Shown here in pieces: positions 47,746 to 56,227 of a stretch of 64,000 nt of DNA. The translations under genes and the position numbers were made by a program. The notes beneath the pieces were generated by a model. The model had not been told where the DNA came from. It searched no databases and saw only the letters and a list, made by a program, of their open reading frames with translations. Position 1 is the stretch's first letter; the number at the start of each line of letters is the position of its first letter. This stretch comes from an uncultured Flavobacteriaceae bacterium (lineage in GTDB: Bacteria; Bacteroidota; Bacteroidia; Flavobacteriales; Flavobacteriaceae), in NCBI GenBank assembly GCA_937136455.1, contig CAKZOO010000059.1, forward strand, positions 1 through 64,000, given 5' to 3'.

Positions 47746-48056
47746 CACTTATTTATAAAATTATTGCAAATATCCCATAATTTTTGAAAACCGTTATTAT
47801 TGATCCGTTGCTTAGTTCGGATCTCTCTTACTATGTTGTAACTTTTCCCGTCTTCGCTGGGAGTCCTTACAACGTGTTGCACTTCGTTTGATCCACTGTT
47901 TAAGCGGTCAGTTTTGATGATCAATAAATCGTGATCACCATAGAAAAATTCAATTTGTTGACCGTAAACATTGAGCCATAATTTAAGCTTATTTTCCGCG
48001 ATCAATTGTTCAAGAATCTTTGAAACTTGATTAAGTGTTTTTACTTCTGCAAACAT
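47742..48056 (-). CDS. Hypothetical early protein
   Basis: 104 aa ORF. Confidence 0.6.
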   Translation of the reverse strand: MFAEVKTLNQVSKILEQLIAENKLKLWLNVYGQQIEFFYGDHDLLIIKTDRLNSGSNEVQHVVRTPSEDGKSYNIVREIRTKQRINNNGFQKLWDICNNFINKC

Positions 48057-48099
48057 GGTAAAGCCTCTTGATTTGTCCTTGTTTGTTTATCTGTGGTTC

Positions 48100-48127
48100 A
48101 TTATAAGGATATTTGATCGCCCGTCAA
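48100..48127 (-). promoter_or_regulatory. Sigma70-type promoter
   Basis: minus TTGACG-N16-TATAAT. Confidence 0.75.
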
Positions 48128-48455
48128 TACCTTTTTGTAAAAATAATTAAATTAATTTTATGTTGCTTTTTTCTATCTATACATGCAAGGCTATAAAAGA
48201 TTATACACGGGATCGCTTTTGCTGGCTTCCTGTGCGAGGCTGTGAGCGCTTTTCTCTTATGTGGTAAAGTGTTTGCTTGTCTTGCCTGTGTGGGGCGCTT
48301 AAAATGGCTCTTAGGGCTTTTAAATTATTTTCAAAATTTCATCTCAAAATGATTGATCTGTATCTGGTTTTATGTTAAGCTGGATCATTTTGATTTCACA
48401 AAATAGCACAAAAATAGCTGGTTTTGCTGCTGCCCTAGTAATTAGAAACGAGATC

Positions 48456-48489
48456 GAAAAAGCCCCTAGGTATGGTTTTTAGGGGGCTT
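48456..48489 (-). terminator. Rho-independent terminator (possibly bidirectional)
   Basis: minus AAGCCCCCTA...TAGGGGCTTTTT. Confidence 0.75.
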
Positions 48490-48539
48490 GGTTTTTATGC
48501 TCTTTATATTTTCTATATTGAGGTTTAGAAAATTCTTTT

Positions 48540-48668
48540 TTAAATTGCCATAGCCATCGGGGTAAATATTAACATAGCTAATACACTAATTGCAACCACT
48601 TTTATAAAAGTTGGTGAATTTACTTTTTTATCCTTTGGTGTCATGTTAACGTAATCTATACCGACCAT
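48540..48668 (-). CDS. 42-aa membrane protein
   Basis: MVGIDYVNMTPKDKKVNSPTFIKVVAISVLAMLIFTPMAMAI. Confidence 0.5.
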   Translation of the reverse strand: MVGIDYVNMTPKDKKVNSPTFIKVVAISVLAMLIFTPMAMAI

Positions 48669-48700
48669 TTTTATTTACTCGCTTTGTTTAACTTGTGCTT

Positions 48701-48729
48701 ATTGTCTCAGGTCTTGACTGTATCGTCAA
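48701..48729 (-). promoter_or_regulatory. Sigma70-like promoter
   Basis: minus TTGACG-N17-GACAAT. Confidence 0.5.
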
Positions 48730-48735
48730 TAGGTT

Positions 48736-49107
48736 TTAGTAAAAAACTTTTCTTCCTGTGGTGATCATATAATCACACTGTAACCCGTCTAAATTGACGC
48801 TGTGATCCTCTCTGGTGTGCCAATGGTCACAACGCATAGGATTATAGCAAGCCTCTTGATTAAAGCCGTTAACAGGCGTTACAGGGGCGATCACAACCTC
48901 TTCACACTCTACCCAAGCACAAACCTGTTTAAGGTTGTTAGCCTTGATCCATTGTGCCGTTTTAACACTATTTACCAGCTTAGCACCTTTTAAAACTAAA
49001 TTGTTTTTGTTAGGATCAATATACTGCTTTTCACTTGTCTTTGTGTCGGTGATCTGCCAGTGCATAAAATGTTTACCATTCTTTAAATGAAAACGTACCT
49101 TAAACAT
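48736..49107 (-). CDS. Hypothetical early protein
   Basis: 123 aa ORF. Confidence 0.6.
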   Translation of the reverse strand: MFKVRFHLKNGKHFMHWQITDTKTSEKQYIDPNKNNLVLKGAKLVNSVKTAQWIKANNLKQVCAWVECEEVVIAPVTPVNGFNQEACYNPMRCDHWHTREDHSVNLDGLQCDYMITTGRKVFY

Positions 49108-49147
49108 TAGATTTTCCTTTTGTTTGTTTCTCTTAATAAGTAAGGCT

Positions 49148-49175
49148 ATTTTAAACCCTACTCGGTAAAAGTCAA
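49148..49175 (-). promoter_or_regulatory. Sigma70-type promoter
   Basis: minus TTGACT-N16-TAAAAT. Confidence 0.7.
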
Positions 49176-49184
49176 CAATTATTT

Positions 49185-49574
49185 TTAAAAATCTGGGTGA
49201 TCATCTTCTAACTGTTTAGCCTTCTTTTCTCGGTGGCTTTCTCGGATCTTGTATTTCTTCATAGCATACATGATCTTAGCCCTTGCTTTGTGTTCTTTGC
49301 TCACTGGCTCGGACGGTGTACCGTTTAAATTGAATCGTACAGCGTCAGCCCTGCGGCATTGCTTAACATATTCTAGGCGCTTAGTCCATACCGCTAGACA
49401 GTCGCGGATCTCAGTCTTACTTAAACCGCTTAGCCCGTCATTAGCTAGTTGCTCTAGGATACCAATTGCCAAAGGTAAAGGCAAGCGTTTATTGAATAAA
49501 TGCGGATAAGTTTTAACTAGTTCGCCTATGTTCTTTTTGTAACGCTTAAAAATATTTCTCTTATACTTAGCCAT
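49185..49574 (-). CDS. Hypothetical basic early protein
   Basis: start at MAKYKRNIF, ATG overlapping upstream stop. Confidence 0.6.
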   Translation of the reverse strand: MAKYKRNIFKRYKKNIGELVKTYPHLFNKRLPLPLAIGILEQLANDGLSGLSKTEIRDCLAVWTKRLEYVKQCRRADAVRFNLNGTPSEPVSKEHKARAKIMYAMKKYKIRESHREKKAKQLEDDHPDF

Positions 49575-49857
49575 TGCTTTTGATCTCTTGAATGTATTTA
49601 ACAAGTAAGGTTTTCACCTTGTTTAATATCTCATCTTTGTTAGATACGTTTTCAATATCAACAAAGATCCCTTTTTGGTTGATTTCAACAACACCCATCC
49701 CTAACAAAGTTAGTTCAGTATCACTATACAGGTATTCGTTTTTAAATACAAATACACTAGATGATTTTGATTTAAAAGTTTTCAACAATTCTTTTGTAAA
49801 CTTAATCAATACGGTTAGTTTAACGATCTCGGTTTCCATAGTCAAGCCCTTAATCAA
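49567..49857 (-). CDS. Hypothetical early protein
   Basis: 96 aa ORF. Confidence 0.55.
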   Translation of the reverse strand: MIKGLTMETEIVKLTVLIKFTKELLKTFKSKSSSVFVFKNEYLYSDTELTLLGMGVVEINQKGIFVDIENVSNKDEILNKVKTLLVKYIQEIKSNG

Positions 49858-50275
49858 TATATTTTAAAAGTTTTATCGTTGCCTTGATCGCCATTGGTCG
49901 CGCTCCACCTGAAGCCATAGAAAAGCCCTGATAAACGTCTATTAGTTCTCGCTTTTCTAAGTCATCAACAATATTTTTTAACATCTGGTAATTGATATTA
50001 AAAACCATCGTGCTAACCTGTAATAGTTTGTTATTGTTAATAACTAACCAGCTAACGATCCGCCTGATCAATTCTAAGCGCTTCTTTGTAGCTCTCTTGT
50101 TCTCTTTTTTGTAATCTTCTGATACCCTTAAAGCGATTTCAAAAGCTCTTACAGTCGCGTTGTGGCGGTCTGATAAAAGATCCCAAGTGGGTTTTTGTAA
50201 ATCAGGATTCCATTTATTAAGTGGTCTACCTGTTTTAGTGTGGCGCTCTAATCCTAAACCATTTTCGATAAGCAT
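49850..50275 (-). CDS. Hypothetical HTH-like early protein
   Basis: LLQVSTMVFNINYQMLKNIVDDLEKRELIDVYQG (winged-helix-like spacing). Confidence 0.55.
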   Translation of the reverse strand: MLIENGLGLERHTKTGRPLNKWNPDLQKPTWDLLSDRHNATVRAFEIALRVSEDYKKENKRATKKRLELIRRIVSWLVINNNKLLQVSTMVFNINYQMLKNIVDDLEKRELIDVYQGFSMASGGARPMAIKATIKLLKYID

Positions 50276-50306
50276 TTGATCGCCTCCTTAACTGTTTAAC
50301 GTGTGG

Positions 50307-50471
50307 CTATGTTAAACTATTGCTTGTAATAGTGCAAGCGTTTTTATTATTAAATTCTTGGTGATCCTGAATTACTTGGTGCAATGCCTTTGTAACGCTA
50401 TCTAAGCCGCGATCAGTCTTAATCTGTTCTAGGTAATCAAGGTTTGTTTTTGCTACTGATAATTTAGCCAT
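50307..50471 (-). CDS. 54-aa hypothetical protein not in ORF track
   Basis: MAKLSVAKTNLDYLEQIKTDRGLDSVTKALHQVIQDHQEF...; AGGAGG RBS. Confidence 0.5.
   Translation of the reverse strand: MAKLSVAKTNLDYLEQIKTDRGLDSVTKALHQVIQDHQEFNNKNACTITSNSLT
50309..50337 (-). promoter_or_regulatory. Sigma70-like promoter inside 3' end of upstream ORF
   Basis: minus TTGCAC-N17-TAACAT. Confidence 0.5.
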
Positions 50472-50473
50472 TG

Positions 50474-51247
50474 TTATACCTCCTTACCATTAACACAAGC
50501 AAAATGAAAGTGCAAGCAATATTTCATAAGACTATAATCGCCCTCGTTAAGCTTGTGTAATGCCTTGTTAAAACCTAAGCTTTTCAAATACTCTTCAATT
50601 GATTCAATAGTATTGTGTTTAGATTTATCTTGGTGTGTCTTTTCTAACCACTTGAAAAACTCAAGATCCTTAAATGGTGTCGAATTCTTGCCAGTGTCGG
50701 GAATATTAAACACTTCTTTTTCTAAGATACCTTTTAATAAAACCTTTGCCGCTTCTCGCTTCTGCTGTTTGATCCAGTGTGGCTTTAAAACGTCCTCAAA
50801 AGCTCCCCAACAAGAGATCATAACATCGTCAAGGGTTTTATTGTAAAACTTACAAAGTGCCTTAGAAAGCGTTACAGCGTCATCATAGCTAGATAAGAAA
50901 ACTACAAAAGTTTTCTCTTTAAGTACGCAAAGTTTAAATTGCTTTGTACCTTCTCGCCAGTATGCCAAATTATTTAATTTAAGGATCGTTTGTTCAAAAC
51001 CTTTTAAACTATATTGTGCATCACTGATTAAACCGTTATAGTATAGGTTTTCATCTTGTCTATAAAGTACCGTACCTTCAAACATGATCGCCTGTAGTGC
51101 AATATCATTACCTTGTGCAAGGTCTAACGGGCTGTAATGTCTGCCAACTTCAAAAGCTTCTGAACTATTTTGTACCTGATACGAATAGCCATTATGCATC
51201 ATATCATATTGAAGGTTATGAATAAGTTTAGATTGAATCTGTGCCAT
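50474..51247 (-). CDS. Hypothetical early protein
   Basis: 257 aa ORF. Confidence 0.65.
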   Translation of the reverse strand: MAQIQSKLIHNLQYDMMHNGYSYQVQNSSEAFEVGRHYSPLDLAQGNDIALQAIMFEGTVLYRQDENLYYNGLISDAQYSLKGFEQTILKLNNLAYWREGTKQFKLCVLKEKTFVVFLSSYDDAVTLSKALCKFYNKTLDDVMISCWGAFEDVLKPHWIKQQKREAAKVLLKGILEKEVFNIPDTGKNSTPFKDLEFFKWLEKTHQDKSKHNTIESIEEYLKSLGFNKALHKLNEGDYSLMKYCLHFHFACVNGKEV

Positions 51248-51302
51248 AATTATAAATTCCTATAGTTGGCTAAAAGTAAGTTTCTCTTATCTATAGCCCC
51301 GT

Positions 51303-51330
51303 ATTATACAGAGCTATAAATCAAAGTCAA
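51303..51330 (-). promoter_or_regulatory. Sigma70-type promoter
   Basis: minus TTGACT-N16-TATAAT. Confidence 0.8.
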
Positions 51331-51339
51331 CAATTAATT

Positions 51340-51906
51340 TTAAAAAATCTTTCGAGTTTCTAAGCTTGGGAATTCACTATAAAATAACCAGTTAGTTAGT
51401 TTAAAATAGTTCTCCCAAGTGCGAGACATACCCCAAACAGGTTGATACTCTTTTTGTGCATCAGCTACGAAACTTTTAAGATTATAACCATGCTTTAAAG
51501 AAAGTTCAAGTATTATTTTATGAGTTTCTGATAAAAACTTTTTATCGCTTAATGTGCTTAAAACTTCAGCGCCATCAGTCCATAAAAGTTTATGTTTGAA
51601 AACACCTTTTTCTTTAGCAAGGCTTGATTTCCAATTGTCAAACAATGGTTGATTAAAAGTGAATTTAAAAATTGCATTATCTTGTTTTTCAGATTCCCAT
51701 TGTTTATATACTGTAACATGGGCAACTCTATCACACAAGACTTTTCTTGATACACAATAAAAACCCCTTGGATCAAGTCCTCTTTCTTCACATAGGCGTT
51801 TCATCTCTTGGAAAATATTCTCATCTGAAGCCATAGGGAAAGAGTTTGTAACAATACCTAAGCGTGTTTTTAACTGTTCTAATGTAATCACTTTTAATTT
51901 CTCCAA
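51340..51906 (-). CDS. Hypothetical early protein
   Basis: 188 aa ORF. Confidence 0.65.
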   Translation of the reverse strand: MEKLKVITLEQLKTRLGIVTNSFPMASDENIFQEMKRLCEERGLDPRGFYCVSRKVLCDRVAHVTVYKQWESEKQDNAIFKFTFNQPLFDNWKSSLAKEKGVFKHKLLWTDGAEVLSTLSDKKFLSETHKIILELSLKHGYNLKSFVADAQKEYQPVWGMSRTWENYFKLTNWLFYSEFPSLETRKIF

Positions 51907-51932
51907 GTGGTTGTTTTGTTTAACTGTTACCT

Positions 51933-51960
51933 ATTATAAGGATTTAATTTTTAAATGCAA
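51933..51960 (-). promoter_or_regulatory. Sigma70-type promoter
   Basis: minus TTGCAT-N16-TATAAT. Confidence 0.75.
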
Positions 51961-51968
51961 GCTTTATT

Positions 51969-52127
51969 TTATAAACTTTCGCGGTATTTGTGATCTTTTG
52001 CCGCTTGGCGTTGGCGCTTCAAAAGCTTAGCTTGTTTCTTTGCTGCTTTTCGCCCTAGCTGCTGATCGTGCTGCTCTTGGTTAACTACTACGCGCTTTGT
52101 GTTCTTCATTGGTGCATTTGGTTTCAT
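51969..52127 (-). CDS. 52-aa highly basic protein not in ORF track
   Basis: MKPNAPMKNTKRVVVNQEQHDQQLGRKAAKKQAKLLKRQRQAAKDHKYRESL. Confidence 0.5.
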   Translation of the reverse strand: MKPNAPMKNTKRVVVNQEQHDQQLGRKAAKKQAKLLKRQRQAAKDHKYRESL

Positions 52128-52128
52128 T

Positions 52129-52632
52129 CTAATACCTGTAATTAAATCTAATACTTTGAACCATTACAGCGCCATTATCAGAAGGTAATACACCTAAATC
52201 AACCGTAAAGCTTACTTTTTCGGTTAGTGGGTATTTTACCGCGATACTGGGCAAAATGTAAAGGCTTAAATGTTTATTTAAATATGCCGCCCCTGCCTGA
52301 TCTTTAGTGTAGCCAGTGACAGCCCCTAACATTAAGTTAGTGCTAACCTGTACCGTGTTTAGTTGGTACTTGGTTAACTTCCAATTATAACCAATCAAGT
52401 GAGATCGATTATAATAGGAATTTTCAAAGGTTGCAACAACTATTTTATTATTAAATATTAAGCCTTTCATATGATGATCGGCATTAAATAGGTTGTTATC
52501 TTGTCCTTTGATATAGTGTTGAGACTTAGCGCCAATTATAGCGCTTATTGTCTCTGTATGACCTTGTAACGGGCTTAAACCGATAATCAAGGTCATTGCA
52601 CTAATTAACCGTTTAATGGGCGTACTGTGCAT
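52129..52632 (-). CDS. Putative secreted/outer-membrane beta-barrel protein
   Basis: Signal peptide MHSTPIKRLISAMTLIIGLSPLQGHTET; alternating beta pattern; C-terminal IRFNYRY. Confidence 0.55.
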   Translation of the reverse strand: MHSTPIKRLISAMTLIIGLSPLQGHTETISAIIGAKSQHYIKGQDNNLFNADHHMKGLIFNNKIVVATFENSYYNRSHLIGYNWKLTKYQLNTVQVSTNLMLGAVTGYTKDQAGAAYLNKHLSLYILPSIAVKYPLTEKVSFTVDLGVLPSDNGAVMVQSIRFNYRY

Positions 52633-52933
52633 TTTGGAACGCTTCAGACATTGCCGTCATAGGTTGGATCGGCTCTGGGCTGTGTTGCTTAGCGTGTTCT
52701 TTTGCTGTTAATACATCTTGACCCACAACAAAGATTTTACGCTTAATTCGTTGTGCTGGTAAACGCAAAGAACGATTAACCTTTGACGGTAGTTTTAGAG
52801 TACCTTTAGTAAAAGGAATAGGCCATAAACCACCAACCTTTGATCGTGCTTGCTTAGTAAGCTTATAACCTGCCATAGTGTTGATAATAGTGCCTAGTGT
52901 ACGTGCATTGTTACGGTTTGCTACTGCTAACAT
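52613..52933 (-). CDS. Hypothetical basic early protein
   Basis: 106 aa ORF. Confidence 0.6.
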   Translation of the reverse strand: MLAVANRNNARTLGTIINTMAGYKLTKQARSKVGGLWPIPFTKGTLKLPSKVNRSLRLPAQRIKRKIFVVGQDVLTAKEHAKQHSPEPIQPMTAMSEAFQNAQYAH

Positions 52934-52982
52934 AATTTACCCTTATTGGTTTATTTAAAGTTTCTCTTAATGAGTAACCCTG

Positions 52983-53010
52983 ATTATAAGGGCTACTGTT
53001 TAAAAGTCAA
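52983..53010 (-). promoter_or_regulatory. Sigma70-type promoter
   Basis: minus TTGACT-N16-TATAAT. Confidence 0.8.
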
Positions 53011-53017
53011 CTACTTT

Positions 53018-53287
53018 TTAAAAGAATTTTTCTAAAGTTGGCAATTCTTGCTCTGTTACTGGTTTACAATCATAAAGTGTGTAAATCATTTCACCGTGTA
53101 GATCTTCTATCTGCTGACCCTTTTCTAGCCACTCAGCGCCATCATCAAGATTACAATGACATTCAGCTAGTAATGCCTGTGTTGCTGCACTTTCTTCTGT
53201 TACAGCGTGTTTGACAAGCGTGTGTGTCGTCTTCTCATATTCACCAGTTTGAATTTTAAGTGTTACTAAGAATGCTACCGTTTTCAT
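53018..53287 (-). CDS. Hypothetical early protein
   Basis: 89 aa ORF. Confidence 0.6.
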   Translation of the reverse strand: MKTVAFLVTLKIQTGEYEKTTHTLVKHAVTEESAATQALLAECHCNLDDGAEWLEKGQQIEDLHGEMIYTLYDCKPVTEQELPTLEKFF

Positions 53288-53312
53288 AAATTACCCTTTT
53301 AGGTTGTTTGTT

Positions 53313-53855
53313 TTAACTGTTTACTAGTTTACTTGATTCATTTTGAAAGTCAACAACATTTTGAAGAGTTTCAAAATTTATTTGCATCGGGATTGCTTCA
53401 ATAATTCCGCCCACATCTAGAACCACCTTAGACGCGATTTCTACCGCTTCCGCTGGTTTTAGTTCAGGATTAGCCAGCATTGCCCCGTGTGCAACTCTAC
53501 GACCTGATCCAATGCAATAAAGATCATCAACTATCTCAAGTTGCATAAGTTCACCATCTTTTAAATAGAACTCATACAGTGCGTTAGATATGCGGTCATA
53601 GTACACGGCTATATTATTTTTTGCAAGTGTTTTCTTGAACAATTTTAAAAGATGTTTACGATCATATTTGAGCTTGTGCCATTGATCCGAAATATTACCG
53701 ATCACGCCCATTTCACCAGATACAAAAATAAATTGCTCTTGCTTTGGACACTGTACCCATTTACAATATCGATCTGATCGAATCTCACCTTGCCAAGTAA
53801 CACGGCTATCAATAGCGATCTGGTTGTGTGTCTTACTAATAACTAAACAGGTCAT
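53313..53855 (-). CDS. Proteasome beta/HslV-like Ntn hydrolase, putative
   Basis: M-TCLVISKTHNQIAIDSRVTWQG...K; FVSGEMGVIG; DDLYCIGSGRRVAHGAMLANPELKPAEAVEIASKVVLDVGG. Confidence 0.7.
   Translation of the reverse strand: MTCLVISKTHNQIAIDSRVTWQGEIRSDRYCKWVQCPKQEQFIFVSGEMGVIGNISDQWHKLKYDRKHLLKLFKKTLAKNNIAVYYDRISNALYEFYLKDGELMQLEIVDDLYCIGSGRRVAHGAMLANPELKPAEAVEIASKVVLDVGGIIEAIPMQINFETLQNVVDFQNESSKLVNS
53326..53353 (-). promoter_or_regulatory. Sigma70-like promoter
   Basis: minus TTGACT-N16-TAAACT. Confidence 0.45.
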
Positions 53856-53858
53856 AAA

Positions 53859-54155
53859 TTATAAATCCTTTGCAATTAAAACATATTCTGTTTGTGGGAA
53901 TGCTTTATAATGTGCCACCATGTAACCGCTTTTAGCGTAACGCTCACCAAGCGCATGAGGTGCATAAAATCGTTTACATATATAAACTAAAGCCCTTTGA
54001 AAATCATCATCACAAATCTTTAGAGCCTGATCTACTGTATCACCATCTTTGCAAAACTCTTTAGTGATTGTATTATGCCCGTTTGAAAACTTAATACGTG
54101 TCGGCTTTGTTGCCGTTTCTGGTAAAATTTTTGCTTTGATTGCCCAATTAGCCAT
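53859..54155 (-). CDS. Hypothetical early protein
   Basis: 98 aa ORF. Confidence 0.6.
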   Translation of the reverse strand: MANWAIKAKILPETATKPTRIKFSNGHNTITKEFCKDGDTVDQALKICDDDFQRALVYICKRFYAPHALGERYAKSGYMVAHYKAFPQTEYVLIAKDL

Positions 54156-54202
54156 TTTTAAATTATCCTAATGTTAGTTAGTTTCTCTTAACTTAGGACT
54201 TC

Positions 54203-54230
54203 ATTATAAAGCCCTAAATTTAAAAGTCAA
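54203..54230 (-). promoter_or_regulatory. Sigma70-type promoter
   Basis: minus TTGACT-N16-TATAAT. Confidence 0.8.
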
Positions 54231-54481
54231 CTATTATTTTCAACTATTGTGATCAGGTCTTCAAGTGAAAGATCAAAAATACTGTAATGTTGTTGATCAA
54301 ATCCGATTAAGGTTAATTGATCATGTACTATCACCAATTCACTAAAACTTTCAAAACCTACATGTAAAGCGTTTGAATGGCTTACAACCTTTGATTCTAC
54401 TTTAGAGTTTATCACAAGATCTCTAAGTGTTGCAAGTGTTTGTGTCTCTAAATCTCTGTAACGCTTTTTTAATGTTTCCAT
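54227..54481 (-). CDS. Hypothetical early protein
   Basis: 84 aa ORF. Confidence 0.6.
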   Translation of the reverse strand: METLKKRYRDLETQTLATLRDLVINSKVESKVVSHSNALHVGFESFSELVIVHDQLTLIGFDQQHYSIFDLSLEDLITIVENNS

Positions 54482-54523
54482 GACTTACCTTTTTAATTAA
54501 GTTTTCTCTTGTCTATGGGCAGT

Positions 54524-54553
54524 ATTATAAACCGCCCATAATTCAAAAGTCAA
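54524..54553 (-). promoter_or_regulatory. Sigma70-type promoter
   Basis: minus TTGACT-N18-TATAAT. Confidence 0.7.
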
Positions 54554-54558
54554 ACATT

Positions 54559-54975
54559 TTAAACACTAAATTTTAAATCTTTCATACGCTTTTCAGCCGC
54601 GACAATATAAGCCACAATTACAGGATCATATTTTTGTCTATACTTTTTAATAATGTCTAAAGACAAACGCGCATCAGCTACTTTATCAACAAGATCATTA
54701 TAAGTCTTGTCATTATATTTCACCATATCATTATAAATATTCTCGGCATGATTTGCAACTTCTTCAGTAACAAATTTTGCAACACCATGATCACCCATAG
54801 CGAAGATTAAAAAGCCGTGGTAAGATTGGCTTGATTCACTTACATAACGATCAAGGTTTAGATCATCTTTAATCATGCAAGCGTTAAAACCGTTCTCGTT
54901 TGGCGTACCTGTGTACGTCTTACCAACTGTAAACATTTTTGTATCTCTTGGTAAACCAGTGCAAACTACTTTCAT
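54559..54975 (-). CDS. Hypothetical early protein
   Basis: start moved to MKVVCTGLPRD since the longer ORF start lies in the promoter. Confidence 0.6.
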   Translation of the reverse strand: MKVVCTGLPRDTKMFTVGKTYTGTPNENGFNACMIKDDLNLDRYVSESSQSYHGFLIFAMGDHGVAKFVTEEVANHAENIYNDMVKYNDKTYNDLVDKVADARLSLDIIKKYRQKYDPVIVAYIVAAEKRMKDLKFSV

Positions 54976-55007
54976 TTTTAATTGTTCCTTTTTGTTTAAG
55001 TAAAGCC

Positions 55008-55035
55008 AGTTTAACAGACTGGCGGCTGGTGTCAA
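55008..55035 (-). promoter_or_regulatory. Sigma70-like promoter
   Basis: minus TTGACA-N16-TAAACT. Confidence 0.6.
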
Positions 55036-55043
55036 TAGTTAAA

Positions 55044-55499
55044 TTAAGAAATTTTAACTCTTTTTTGTAGGTGGATAAAAAAGGCACTACCTAACGACAT
55101 AGAAGATCCGCTTGGCTTTCTGTATCGCGTTATTTTAGCCCATTTAGCTAATAGGGTTAGTTCGCTATTGCGTAACTGTGTAACGTCCTTAGAAAAGCTT
55201 ACAAACGGTTTTAGAACACCTTTTGCCATTGCTCTAGTTGGTTTTGTGTGGTAGTAAATCTGACCTTTTCGAGCGTCCTCATCTGCAGCCAAACGCGCCC
55301 CAACTTCTCGGCTAGTACCACAATCAACATGTAACTTGTATGATAAGGCTTTGCCATCTTCCCCGATGATTTCAATATCAACCGCTTGCATACCGTTTCT
55401 AGGGTTTGAATAAAAGCGGTAGTTACTACCTGAATCAGCTAAAAATTCATTGAAAGTTGCAATATCAGATCTTAGGTCAGAAATTGTATAACGTGCCAT
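55044..55499 (-). CDS. Hypothetical early protein
   Basis: 151 aa ORF. Confidence 0.6.
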   Translation of the reverse strand: MARYTISDLRSDIATFNEFLADSGSNYRFYSNPRNGMQAVDIEIIGEDGKALSYKLHVDCGTSREVGARLAADEDARKGQIYYHTKPTRAMAKGVLKPFVSFSKDVTQLRNSELTLLAKWAKITRYRKPSGSSMSLGSAFFIHLQKRVKIS

Positions 55500-55534
55500 T
55501 TTTAAATTATCCTTGTGTTTTGTTTATAGCGCCC

Positions 55535-55562
55535 ATTATACAGGACGCTTTCAGGTTGTCAA
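55535..55562 (-). promoter_or_regulatory. Sigma70-type promoter
   Basis: minus TTGACA-N16-TATAAT. Confidence 0.8.
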
Positions 55563-55730
55563 TTACTTTGATTCAATTACTTCAAAAGAATTTTTGTTTA
55601 GTGTTTTATCTACAAAGATCCCACTATCACCATATTTTTTGATCCATTGCTCACCCCGTTCTCTTGACCAAGTGAGACAATGTACAGCGTTATGGTTTTT
55701 CTTTTCAACTACTTTGAAATTACCTACCAT
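55563..55730 (-). CDS. 55-aa hypothetical protein not in ORF track
   Basis: MVGNFKVVEKKNHNAVHCLTWSRERGEQWIKKYGDSGIFVDKTLNKNSFEVIESK. Confidence 0.5.
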   Translation of the reverse strand: MVGNFKVVEKKNHNAVHCLTWSRERGEQWIKKYGDSGIFVDKTLNKNSFEVIESK

Positions 55731-55756
55731 TTTACCTACTTAAATTTGATTGTCAA
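55729..55756 (-). promoter_or_regulatory. Sigma70-like promoter
   Basis: minus TTGACA-N16-TAAAAT; very short leader to ATG at 55730. Confidence 0.5.
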
Positions 55757-55759
55757 CTA

Positions 55760-56155
55760 TTATTTTAAAATATTTTCTAAACTTTCAATCTCTGCTTTAC
55801 GCTCGGCTAAGTATTTAGCACCAAACGCCTGTAAATGCTCTGTAGCGGCCTTTTTAACTTCTTCAATATTATCAGGCAAGCATAAACAATGAAAGCTTAC
55901 ATAGCCCCATCGAGCGCTTAAATCGTTAATTTCAGGTAAACCGCCTTTTTCATAAAATGAATTACTATCAACCGAACCCAAGCCAGTTACAAGATCACAA
56001 AATTGGGCTGGTACAACATTTGGGCTTACTGATACATGAGTTAGGGCATTTTGTACCATTTCAACCGTTAAGCCATTGGTAAAATGTAATTGTGCTTTTA
56101 CCTGTACAAATTCAAAGCCGTTAGTATTTACTTCATCAAAATTAAAAGGTTTCAT
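55760..56155 (-). CDS. Hypothetical early protein
   Basis: start moved to MKPFNFDEV downstream of promoter. Confidence 0.6.
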   Translation of the reverse strand: MKPFNFDEVNTNGFEFVQVKAQLHFTNGLTVEMVQNALTHVSVSPNVVPAQFCDLVTGLGSVDSNSFYEKGGLPEINDLSARWGYVSFHCLCLPDNIEEVKKAATEHLQAFGAKYLAERKAEIESLENILK

Positions 56156-56195
56156 AATTTTCCTTAGTTGGTTTAACCTTGTTTCTATGCCAACT

Positions 56196-56224
56196 ATTTT
56201 AAGCTGGCATAATTTCAAAGTCAA
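56196..56224 (-). promoter_or_regulatory. Sigma70-type promoter
   Basis: minus TTGACT-N17-TAAAAT. Confidence 0.7.
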
Positions 56225-56227
56225 GCA

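Noticed and set aside
55457-55892. Plus-strand ORFs across 55457-55892
   Set aside because: Antisense to minus-strand early genes with matching promoters; no plus-strand RBS.
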